NCBI GenBank assembly: GCA_018224345.1
Contig: JAGTUW010000118.1
Coordinates: forward strand, 1-8,070
DNA from: Bacteroidota bacterium
Lineage (GTDB): Bacteria; Bacteroidota; Ignavibacteria; SZUA-365
Reading direction: 5' to 3'
Length of the DNA stretch: 8,070 nt
The translations under genes and the position numbers were made by a program. The notes beneath the pieces were generated by a model. That model was not told the DNA's origin and ran no database searches. It worked only from the letters and a program-made list of their open reading frames with translations. Of the stretch, positions 1 to 6,059 are shown piece after piece (position 1 is the first letter of the stretch; each line of letters starts with the position of its first letter).

Positions 1-272
1 AGGAACACATTCCGTGCAGTGGTCAGAAGGTAGGCGAGCATATTGTTGATCTGTTCGTCCGGCTTCTGTGCGTGCCGGTAAAATCGTGTGAAGGTTTCCT
101 GGAAGACATCTCCTGCGTCATTGGGATTTCCGGTGAGCCGCAAACAAAATGCATAGACCTTTCTCTCGTACCGCGAATAGAGCTCACGGAACGCATCGTC
201 CTTCTCTCGGCCGCTTTTCCCGAATGCCTTGAAAAGGTCCTGATCGGTATGATTGCAGTAGTTTACAGGCAT
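1..272 (-). CDS. ECF-type RNA polymerase sigma factor, N-terminal part (truncated by window edge)
   Basis: The first 90 codons of an extracytoplasmic-function sigma-70 factor, running off the left edge. Reading the minus strand from the ATG at 272 gives a sigma region 2 fold: a helix with LYSRYERKVYAFCLRL at residues 31-46, then a region 2.2-like helix with GDVFQETFTRFY (about 54-65), and the start of region 2.3/2.4 with MLAYLLTTARNVF (78-90). Region 4 lies outside the window. These proteins bind core RNA polymerase and direct it to stress or surface-signal promoters. The frame stays open upstream of 272 through a GTG codon four codons earlier; neither start has a convincing ribosome-binding site, so the ATG is a choice. 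The gene lies 92 bp downstream of the rhomboid gene on the same strand. It is related to the second sigma factor at 3220 but clearly different in sequence. The family call is firm; the target regulon is unknown. Confidence 0.85.
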   Translation of the reverse strand, partial: MPVNYCNHTDQDLFKAFGKSGREKDDAFRELYSRYERKVYAFCLRLTGNPNDAGDVFQETFTRFYRHAQKPDEQINNMLAYLLTTARNVF

Positions 273-314
273 GTGCCTATGCACAACCTTTATATTGAAA
301 CGGAAACACACCGT

Positions 315-346
315 CCGATACCATAGACACGTGAGGGTCGTATCGG
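315..346. repeat. 7-bp inverted repeat between rhomboid and sigma genes
   Basis: CCGATAC (315-321) and GTATCGG (340-346) are perfect reverse complements, separated by 18 bases that contain CACGTG (328-333). The element lies after the rhomboid stop (365) and about 43 bp before the partial sigma gene start (272). No T-run follows on either strand, so it is a poor intrinsic terminator. It could equally be a regulator-binding site for the sigma gene, since a TATAAA sequence on the minus strand (289-294) lies just downstream. Function is not established. Confidence 0.35.
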
Positions 347-364
347 TTACACAGTCTCAGACGC

Positions 365-988
365 TCAACCACCGAAGCCGATTGCCCGCAGCAGATTGCC
401 CAGGGATGTGGGTTCGATGATCAATCCGATGAGAAATCCTGCGGCCGCACCATAGAGATGCACGTCATGGGCAACGGCATCCCATTTTGTCTTCGCGCCG
501 TACATACTCACCAGAATGAAAAGGAGAGAGAACACAGGCCAGGGCATCGGGATGGGTAAAAAGAGCAACATGACTTTGGCTTCCGGAAAATACAACATTC
601 CCGCAAAAAAAAGGCCGGAAACAGCACCAGAGGCCCCGAGCGCGCGATATTCCGGAGAATTGCGGCGGCGGATGGCTACCGGCAGACCTGACAGCAGCAA
701 GGAACCAAAATAAATCAAAAGAAAGGATGTCGTACCGACCGCTACCTCAATGTGCATGGAGACAGCGTAGAGGGCGATCAGATTGAAAAGCAGATGCATC
801 ATATCGGCATGCAGAAATCCCGAGAGGAGCAGCCGCTCGTACTGATGCTCCCGGAACATCACCCAGGGATGCAACAAACATCGTGCGGTCAACGCCGGAT
901 TGCGAAAACCGAGAAAACTGAAACCCGCGATGGATATCAGAAGCAGCAGTGATGCCGGAGCGTGAGTGAGCATCATGTCCAGATTCAT
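365..988 (-). CDS. Rhomboid-family intramembrane serine protease
   Basis: A 207-residue polytopic membrane protein with the rhomboid signature. Family hallmarks in order: LHADMMHLLFN at 59-69 (the HxxxN pair, H65 and N69, of the second core helix), GASGAVSG at 118-125 with the predicted nucleophile S120, and AHDVHLYGAAAG at 173-184, where H177 is the likely catalytic base of the Ser-His dyad. The usual HxGGxxxG reads HLYGAAAG, so the first glycine is a tyrosine. Hydrophobic segments lie near 12-28, 65-82, 86-105, 118-134, 138-162 and 178-192, matching the basic six-helix core without an extra soluble domain. Rhomboids cut single-pass membrane proteins within or near the bilayer; the substrate is unknown. 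It lies 93 bp downstream of the alkaline phosphatase gene on the same strand. The ATG at 988 has a distant AAAGGG upstream. A T8 run codes for two phenylalanines just after the GASG motif. Confidence 0.92.
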   Translation of the reverse strand: MNLDMMLTHAPASLLLLISIAGFSFLGFRNPALTARCLLHPWVMFREHQYERLLLSGFLHADMMHLLFNLIALYAVSMHIEVAVGTTSFLLIYFGSLLLSGLPVAIRRRNSPEYRALGASGAVSGLFFAGMLYFPEAKVMLLFLPIPMPWPVFSLLFILVSMYGAKTKWDAVAHDVHLYGAAAGFLIGLIIEPTSLGNLLRAIGFGG

Positions 989-1051
989 GTTTCAGATCGC
1001 CCTTTGCTGTTCTATGAAAACAGTTGCTTTCGGAAGCCCGTGATCACTTTG

Positions 1052-1073
1052 GTCGCCGAAATTCCACGGCGAC
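1052..1073. terminator. Stem-loop after alkaline phosphatase gene, possible weak terminator
   Basis: GTCGCCG (1052-1058) pairs perfectly with CGGCGAC (1067-1073) around an 8-base loop. On the minus strand it begins 8 bases after the phosphatase stop codon (1082-1084) and ends about 63 bp before the rhomboid start. The stem is GC-rich, but the next bases on the minus strand are CAAAGTG rather than a T-run. It is therefore a weak terminator, attenuator or 3'-end protecting hairpin, not a clear intrinsic terminator. Confidence 0.35.
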
Positions 1074-1081
1074 GGCATGCA

Positions 1082-2185
1082 TCATGGAAGAAGCAGGGAA
1101 TGCAACAGCCGGCCGACATGGTCGATACTATGCAACCCACCGAATATTGCTGACGACGGACCATAGGCGAACAACGGTACCATGTCGGCTGTATGATCGT
1201 CCCATATCCATTTGCCTTCCATGTCTGACCCATCCGCTGCGGTACCGACCACCGACAGTCCACCGGTTTCGTGATCTGCGGTCACCAACAGCAATGTGCG
1301 TTGATCCCGTTCGGCAAAGGCCAGTGCAGCGGTGATTGCACCCTCGAAATCCCCGAGTTCAGCTCGCAGCATGGCAATGTCGTTGCTGTGTCCTGCCCAA
1401 TCGATCTGCGACCCCTCGACCATGAGCACAAAGCCCTCTTCACGCTGCGAGAGCAGAGAAATCGAAACTTCTACCAGTTCTCCCAAGCCGTAGGGTCGCT
1501 CATCCGCCCGGGGCAACGCATCATCGGCCAGCAACCACAGCAACTTCCCTTCATCCGGCAATTCCGGGGCATGCGCCTCGGCATAGGTATATCCGGCCTG
1601 CCGCATCTCTGCAATCAGGTTCGCACCGTCCTTGCGTCCCCCATCTTCACCCTCGGGAAGAAAAAACCGCCTGCCCCCGCCTACAATGACATCAGCACCG
1701 GAGGAGGCCATCTGAATCGCGATCTCGAATTGCTGCGAACGCCGCGGCACATGGCTCAGAAAACTCGCGGGCGTTGCATGCGTGACAGAGCTTGTCGCGA
1801 CGACACCGACCGCCTTGCCACGGTCCCGCGCAGCTTCGAGCAGCGTCAGAAGCGACGAACCGTCCGGCGCCAGCGCCACCATGCCGTTGTCTGTCAGATA
1901 TCCGGTACTCAATGCTGTACCCGCCGCTGCAGAACAGGTAATAAAATTGTCCAGCGATGATGTCGTCATCAATCCGCCGACAGGGAAAGCATCGAGGGAC
2001 ATATCCCCAAGCATGGTCTTCATGACTGTCAGTTGTCCGACTCCCATACCATCACCGATGAGCAGGATGATGTTCTTCGGTGCTTCCTCTTGTGCCCGAA
2101 GGACAGAAACGGCAAGGAACATTCCGGTGAGAAAGGAAGCAATCGTAAAAGTATTAAAGCGTCTCATAATCTCTATATTCTTCAT
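1082..2185 (-). CDS. Exported PhoA-family alkaline phosphatase
   Basis: A 367-residue alkaline phosphatase that would release phosphate from monoesters outside the cytoplasm. By analogy with E. coli PhoA, the metal and catalytic residues are visible: IGDGMG with D45, nucleophile S85 in TCSAAAGTA, HATPA (136-140) with T138, MVEGSQIDWAGHSND with E257, D262 and H266, TADHETGG with D304 and H305, and H331 in the HTADMVP motif. A signal peptide covers about residues 1-31, ending near LRAQ. The aspartate that precedes the serine in E. coli PhoA is a cysteine here (C84). At 367 residues it is shorter than E. coli PhoA (471), consistent with a minimal core lacking long insertions. An alternative ATG at 2167 (residue 7) gives a more typical MRR signal peptide and has AGAG just upstream; the ATG at 2185 has no ribosome-binding site. 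The gene begins 47 bp after the DUF192 gene, same strand. Confidence 0.93.
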   Translation of the reverse strand: MKNIEIMRRFNTFTIASFLTGMFLAVSVLRAQEEAPKNIILLIGDGMGVGQLTVMKTMLGDMSLDAFPVGGLMTTSSLDNFITCSAAAGTALSTGYLTDNGMVALAPDGSSLLTLLEAARDRGKAVGVVATSSVTHATPASFLSHVPRRSQQFEIAIQMASSGADVIVGGGRRFFLPEGEDGGRKDGANLIAEMRQAGYTYAEAHAPELPDEGKLLWLLADDALPRADERPYGLGELVEVSISLLSQREEGFVLMVEGSQIDWAGHSNDIAMLRAELGDFEGAITAALAFAERDQRTLLLVTADHETGGLSVVGTAADGSDMEGKWIWDDHTADMVPLFAYGPSSAIFGGLHSIDHVGRLLHSLLLP

Positions 2186-2232
2186 CAGGCATGTTGATTC
2201 GCAGAGTCAGGATCGGAAGCACAATGCGGTTG

Positions 2233-2847
2233 TCACCGGCGTAACCATTGGACCTTGTCTCCCTCGGTGATGCCATGTCTGTCGGCAAAGCCGGCGTTGA
2301 CTTCGATCACGTAGGTAGCAGGACGCGTCGATGGGATTGATTCCTCCGAAAAGGGCACTGTATTGCGCTGAATCGTGACTATCTCTTTTTCTTTGTTGAC
2401 ATACATGATGTCGAGAGACAGTGGCGTGTTGACCATCCAGAAGGACCGGTATTGCTCGTTCGGAAAAATGAACAACATGCCCTGCAGTTCCGCCATCTGC
2501 TGCCTCCCCATCAGTCCCTGTGTGCGGGAAACCTCATTCTCCGCGATTTCCACACTGATACGCACGCGGGGCGTCCCATCAGAGGCGAAAAATGAGAGGG
2601 AAGCATCATCACGAAACTGTCCTTTCGCTTCACGCTGCACCCCGTCATCGTCGCGCCCGCCGTCACGCCGCTCGGCCATCTCCGAGAGAGCGCGTCGCGC
2701 TTCAGGATCGCGCTGGTCGAGGACGACGCGAGAAATGATGTAAAACGCGACTGCAAGGATCAACACCGTCCCACCAATAATGATCAGGGGAAGCGGTTTT
2801 TTGCTTTTCGGGTGTTTTACTGCTTTCGCTGCCGGTTTCGTTTTCAT
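2233..2847 (-). CDS. Membrane-anchored DUF192 protein
   Basis: A 204-residue protein with a Lys-rich N-terminus, one hydrophobic segment at about 20-42 (LPLIIIGGTVLILAVAFYII), a charged linker rich in Arg, Asp and Glu at 46-80, and a C-terminal DUF192 domain at about 95-203. Domain signatures are GLMGR (111-115), GMLFIF (123-128), FWMVNTPLSLDIMYV (136-150) and YVIEVNAGF (179-187). DUF192 is a small beta-rich fold common in bacteria and archaea whose biochemical role is not settled. The topology suggests a domain on the outer face of the cytoplasmic membrane, anchored by an uncleaved helix. The start has a weak GAGAG motif. It is the first gene of the minus-strand cluster, so its promoter should lie in 2848-3219. 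A link with phosphatase and rhomboid function is not evident beyond proximity. Confidence 0.88.
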   Translation of the reverse strand: MKTKPAAKAVKHPKSKKPLPLIIIGGTVLILAVAFYIISRVVLDQRDPEARRALSEMAERRDGGRDDDGVQREAKGQFRDDASLSFFASDGTPRVRISVEIAENEVSRTQGLMGRQQMAELQGMLFIFPNEQYRSFWMVNTPLSLDIMYVNKEKEIVTIQRNTVPFSEESIPSTRPATYVIEVNAGFADRHGITEGDKVQWLRR

Positions 2848-2875
2848 ACCACTCTCGCTACAAACACTTATCCTT

Positions 2876-2893
2876 GGAAAATACGTATTTACC
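2876..2893. promoter_or_regulatory. Near-perfect 18-bp palindrome, candidate operator
   Basis: The core AAATACGTATTT (2879-2890) is a perfect 12-bp palindrome. It extends to GG at the left (2876-2877) and CC at the right (2892-2893), with a single mismatched A/A pair between, so 8 of 9 base pairs match in the symmetric site. It lies about 29 bp upstream of the DUF192 start codon, where a dimeric repressor would block transcription or early elongation. The regulator is unknown and the assignment is inference from symmetry and position. Confidence 0.4.
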
Positions 2894-2966
2894 TACTACT
2901 CTCCGCATGATACCGTCTTTTTCCCGCCTGTCCGTTCGCGCCACGATTGCGCAGCATCTCCCAGTA

Positions 2967-3047
2967 TTTCCCTCATTTCCCTCATTTCCCTCATTCCCCT
3001 CATTTCCCTCATTTCCTTCATTTCCCTCATTTCCCTCATTTCCTTCA
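2967..3047. repeat. Tandem repeat, nine copies of a 9-bp unit
   Basis: Nine head-to-tail 9-bp units on the plus strand with consensus TTTCCCTCA, followed by a decayed partial unit. Units 1, 2, 3, 5, 7 and 8 match the consensus; unit 4 is TTCCCCTCA; units 6 and 9 are TTTCCTTCA. The minus strand reads TGAGGGAAA. Translated in one frame this is Asn-Glu-Gly repeated nine times (minus) or Phe-Pro-Ser (plus), and the variants are synonymous in both frames. The purine/pyrimidine strand asymmetry and short unit suggest a slippage-prone locus whose copy number may vary between strains. Confidence 0.9.
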
Positions 3048-3219
3048 TTCACCTGCAAGTCATTGTTTTTTTGTATGTTAGGCATATTTCGTGTGGCGGG
3101 AATATCCCCGTATTCTGTAACTTTCACCCATTCCTGTTGTCATTTTCTGCCGGCAACAAGTCACACGCCCTTGTCGTCGAGGAAGTGAAAAACAATGGAA
3201 TTGACAGGTCGAAGCTCCG

Positions 3220-3738
3220 ATGACCGAACGCGATCGACGCAAGCGTTTCGATGCACTGTACGCGTCTTACGACCGACGTGTGTTTGCCTATTGCATCTAT
3301 GTCGTCGGAGATCACGATCTGGCAAATGATATCTACCAGGAGGTGTTTATCAAGGCGTATCAGGCGTTACACACATTACGTGATGAAGCCAAGGAAGCGA
3401 ATTGGCTGTTCCGGATCGCAAGAAATGAATGTCTCAACGCCATGAAATCGCGGCAGCGCAATGATAAGCGCCATATCTCGCTCGATTCGAGTCCCGAGCC
3501 CGGTATTCAGGGCGACGGAATGACGACACGTGATGCGCACGATCATCTGCGAAAGGCGATCAACCAGTTGCCCACCGAGTACCGCGAGGCGCTGTTGCTG
3601 GCCGAGTTCGAAGGGTTTTCGCTCAAGGAAATCGCTGAAATCACCGGTGCATCGCTTTCCAATGTCAAAGTGCGCATTCATCGCGCCAAGCAGAAATTAT
3701 ATACTCTCCTTGAACCCATATTGAACGACTATGAATGA
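3220..3738 (+). CDS. ECF-type RNA polymerase sigma factor
   Basis: A complete 172-residue ECF sigma factor. Region 2 spans about 10-77, with a core-binding helix carrying DLANDIYQEVFIKAYQ (33-48) and the promoter -10 recognition segment around NWLFRIARNECLNAMKSR (61-78). A variable linker follows (80-105). Region 4 spans about 107-162, with LPTEYREALLLAEFEGFSLKE (from 117) and the helix-turn-helix ending in ASLSNVKVRIHRAKQKL (144-160), which should read the -35 element. Length is typical for the family. The ATG at 3220 has no clear ribosome-binding site. The stop codon overlaps the next gene by 8 nt, which indicates translational coupling with its likely anti-sigma factor, the normal arrangement for ECF pairs. 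It probably directs its own operon, though I could not identify the target promoter. Confidence 0.95.
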   Translation: MTERDRRKRFDALYASYDRRVFAYCIYVVGDHDLANDIYQEVFIKAYQALHTLRDEAKEANWLFRIARNECLNAMKSRQRNDKRHISLDSSPEPGIQGDGMTTRDAHDHLRKAINQLPTEYREALLLAEFEGFSLKEIAEITGASLSNVKVRIHRAKQKLYTLLEPILNDYE

Positions 3739-4582
3739 ACGTATCCAGGAATTGATCACCGCCTATCTGCATCGTGGCAGCACGCCTGAGCAGGAGCGGG
3801 AACTCTTCGAGGCCTGCAGCCGTCAGCCGGAAACTGCAGAATTGCTTCGCAGCCACCTCATCCTGAGTCTGAAACTGCGTACACTTCGCGACGATACGTA
3901 TGCACCTACGGACGTGAGAAATGAGGTCCTTCGCCGCATCAATGTGCTGGAGTCCGAGGCCTTGCAACAGGAGGAGACGCAGAAGGCAAAACGAAGAGAA
4001 CGAACCCCGCATGCGGGTTTCGGCTGGGCAAAGTTCACCGCGACCGCAGCAGCCACCGCCGCCCTCGTCAGCGCGCTCTTCCTCTTGTATCCCGATAACG
4101 AGGATTCCACGCTGACGCCCCTCCCGATTGCACAATTACCGGATACCGTGTATATAGTGACGAAGGATACGGTCACACAAATCCGGGAAATCGAGCGTCC
4201 TGCGACTATCGTCCGCACCGTCCCTGCCACCCGCTTGCAGGATGAGGACACTGCCCGCGACGATTTTGCTCCGCACAGCAACCCGCGGACTGTGGCCACA
4301 GGTGGGATGGCGAATCAACATGAGAACAACACGGTGACAGAAGCGGACATCCCCGGGCACCCGGCCACGGATGCGGACATGGCACACGTAAGCGAGACGG
4401 ATCCTGTCGATGAGGAGCATCCGGTCGCCACGGATATGCCGGAAGAGGAGCGCCCCACCCTCGCCGGCACTGCGGACACATTGCCACGGGCAGAAAAGAC
4501 GCAAACTTACATAGAGCAATACAACTCCATGCTGGTCTCCGTCGAAAGCGTACAGATTTCGTCAAAGGACCGCATTCACTGA
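3731..4582 (+). CDS. Putative single-pass anti-sigma factor
   Basis: A 283-residue protein with the layout of a transmembrane anti-sigma factor. Residues 1-78 are a helical, charged cytoplasmic domain. A basic stretch follows (KAKRRERTP, 86-93), then one hydrophobic segment at about 101-120, rich in Ala and Thr (KFTATAAATAALVSALFLLY). The remaining 160 residues would be periplasmic: acidic, Thr- and Pro-rich, probably extended, beginning with a TVYIVTKDTVTQI strand-like stretch at 139-151. I see no HxxxCxxC zinc motif and no FecR-like domain, so the assignment rests on position (8-nt overlap with the sigma gene) and topology. It would hold the sigma factor at the membrane until a signal sensed through the tail leads to release. 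It is followed after 4 bp by the outer-membrane protein gene. The family is not recognisable from sequence alone; a different membrane-bound regulator remains possible. Confidence 0.7.
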   Translation: MNERIQELITAYLHRGSTPEQERELFEACSRQPETAELLRSHLILSLKLRTLRDDTYAPTDVRNEVLRRINVLESEALQQEETQKAKRRERTPHAGFGWAKFTATAAATAALVSALFLLYPDNEDSTLTPLPIAQLPDTVYIVTKDTVTQIREIERPATIVRTVPATRLQDEDTARDDFAPHSNPRTVATGGMANQHENNTVTEADIPGHPATDADMAHVSETDPVDEEHPVATDMPEEERPTLAGTADTLPRAEKTQTYIEQYNSMLVSVESVQISSKDRIH

Positions 4583-4586
4583 GACG

Positions 4587-6059
4587 ATGAACATGCAATG
4601 CACCATAGCGACAGGGACATTGACGATCCTGCTCCTGCTGTCCCTGTACTCTCCTTCGGCCGGGCAGGATATTTACGCGTATGAACTCGTCGCACGCGAT
4701 GACGTATTTTCCAGAGAACTCAGCGCGGCGGCTGAACGCAGCAGTCTGAGTCAGACACTGCCAAAGCTGGATTGCGCGGTGGAATACATACGACGGCAGA
4801 ATGGTGAAGATGTGGTCTATCGCCGCGGTCCTATCGATCTGCATCAATCTTCTCTTCACGGGGCAGACCCCGACGCAGGACGGCGTGGCAAACAACCAGC
4901 TTCATCGGATTCCCGGGGTCAGGTGTTCCAGGGCGGTCTTCTCGTCGATCTGCCACGTGCCGGAGAAACGGATCAGGAACTCCCGCTTGCACCTCGCAGC
5001 TACCGCTACATGTTGCGTACCGCACTCGTCCCCATCAGCTACAAGGATGCATTACTGACCGCGGAGGTTCTGCTTGAGCGCGCAGTGGTCAGTATCGAAG
5101 ATGATCGGCTGATCGTGCATGGCAGCGAAGTATTTTCACGGACAGTCGAACTGCAGGGGAACCTACCCCTGAAATTTGATCTGCCCTCCTGGGATGCATC
5201 ACTTCCCGAGGGGGGGGCGGCCGTCCCGACTTCGCTGCAGGAGGCAGTGCTGATCACTCTGGAAATTCCCCGGCATTTCGGTTTACCGGAAAACCTCCCC
5301 GAACCTTTCGCCGCTCGCACGCTGCTGACCTACGCCATCCCGAAACCCAGTGTCGTGCGCCTTTCCATCCGAATCAGGGACGAAGAACTGCTGATCGATG
5401 AAGGCCGGCGCGAGCCCGGGACCTACGAATACGTGTGGAACGCCAATGACCTTCCGGACGATGAATACACCGCTGTGTTCACCGCAACGGATACACAGGG
5501 AAAAGAACTGTTCCGGGATGAACGCAGGATGGTGAAAACGCATGATGCGCGGAACTGGACGGGAGAGCGGCCTGCAATTGTCCGCAGCATACATAACGGT
5601 TTTATGGCCGGTGTGGAAAGCGGTGTCGCGTATCAGTTGCCTGCCGATGAAGCACGGGCATTGAGCAACATGCTGACCCATGCCGTCTTTCGTCTGGGGT
5701 ATCGTTTTTCCGCCTCCTGGGAGGCCGGCTTACTCATCGGACAGGAGGCCTTCCATGAAATACCCGGTCCGGAAGTCGATATCGACCGCATTCCGGATTA
5801 TGGTGGTGTGGTCGGTTACACGTACGGCTACGCCGGTAGTTATCTTCGCTGGACACTCGCGTCGACCTTCATTCAGCCGTATGTCGAAATGGGCGTCGGC
5901 CTGAGCAGTGCGGCTTTGTTGCCACAAATGGCCGTCGGTGTAAAAGCCGAGCTGATACCGAGACTGGAAGTCTATCTCAGCTCCGTTGCGATGTTTCATC
6001 TCAGAAACGTGGTAAGCAAAAAACTGGGGTTTCACTACGGAATGAATGTACGATTCTGA
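4587..6059 (+). CDS. Exported FlgD-Ig-containing protein with probable C-terminal outer-membrane beta-barrel
   Basis: A 490-residue exported protein. A signal peptide covers about 1-26, ending SPSAG before QD. Residues 28-235 match no family I can name. Around 244-315 is an Ig-like stretch resembling the FlgD Ig-like fold: a TYAIPKPSVVRLSIRI strand pair, then EPGTYEYVWNANDLPDDEYTA, the usual 'G.Y...W.a.dlpdg.Y' pattern. From about 336 to the end are short amphipathic strands rich in Gly and aromatic residues (GVESGVAYQL, FRLGYRFSASWEAGLLIG, YAGSYLRWTLASTFIQPYVEMG), ending in NVRF with a terminal Phe, as expected of an outer-membrane barrel recognised by BamA. FlgD-like Ig domains often sit in surface or T9SS cargo proteins, but no T9SS C-terminal signal is evident. 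It follows the putative anti-sigma gene by 4 bp and overlaps the next gene by 1 nt. A G8 run lies at 5210-5217. An ATG two codons in (4593) is an equal start choice. Confidence 0.7.
   Translation: MNMQCTIATGTLTILLLLSLYSPSAGQDIYAYELVARDDVFSRELSAAAERSSLSQTLPKLDCAVEYIRRQNGEDVVYRRGPIDLHQSSLHGADPDAGRRGKQPASSDSRGQVFQGGLLVDLPRAGETDQELPLAPRSYRYMLRTALVPISYKDALLTAEVLLERAVVSIEDDRLIVHGSEVFSRTVELQGNLPLKFDLPSWDASLPEGGAAVPTSLQEAVLITLEIPRHFGLPENLPEPFAARTLLTYAIPKPSVVRLSIRIRDEELLIDEGRREPGTYEYVWNANDLPDDEYTAVFTATDTQGKELFRDERRMVKTHDARNWTGERPAIVRSIHNGFMAGVESGVAYQLPADEARALSNMLTHAVFRLGYRFSASWEAGLLIGQEAFHEIPGPEVDIDRIPDYGGVVGYTYGYAGSYLRWTLASTFIQPYVEMGVGLSSAALLPQMAVGVKAELIPRLEVYLSSVAMFHLRNVVSKKLGFHYGMNVRF

Larger units (their letters stand above)
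2848..3219. other. Divergent intergenic region between DUF192 and ECF sigma genes
   Basis: A 372-bp stretch with no recognisable protein. It must carry, or lie near, the promoters for the minus-strand DUF192 cluster and the plus-strand sigma operon. It contains an 18-bp near-perfect palindrome (2876-2893), a nine-unit 9-bp tandem repeat (2967-3047), a T7 run (3066-3072), and GAATA/TATTC arms (3100-3104 and 3111-3115). I could not find a convincing sigma-70 or Bacteroidota-type promoter pair. TTGACA at 3201-3206 is too close to the sigma start codon to serve it. Several open frames cross the region, because a 9-bp repeat keeps some frames free of stops; none shows known homology by eye. Confidence 0.6.

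Noticed and set aside
72..326. Plus-strand frame of 84 codons at the left edge
   Set aside because: It is opposite the partial ECF sigma gene, which has clear region 2 motifs.
1271..1960. Long plus-strand open frame (229 codons)
   Set aside because: It lies wholly opposite the alkaline phosphatase gene, whose motifs are complete; the translation shows no family features.
2967..3047. Possible CRISPR array
   Set aside because: The unit is 9 bp with no spacers, so it is a simple tandem repeat.
3201..3206. TTGACA as a -35 element for the sigma operon
   Set aside because: It ends 13 bp before the start codon, so any -10 element would fall inside the coding region, and no suitable hexamer is there.
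2780..3223. Plus-strand frame with an Ile-Ser-Leu repeat running up to the sigma start
   Set aside because: It begins inside the DUF192 gene on the opposite strand and is kept open by the 9-bp repeat; substitutions between units change amino acids in this frame.
4206..4895. Minus-strand open frame of 229 codons
   Set aside because: It spans the junction of two well-supported plus-strand genes and its translation is Cys/Arg/Pro-rich with no motif, as expected of antisense.
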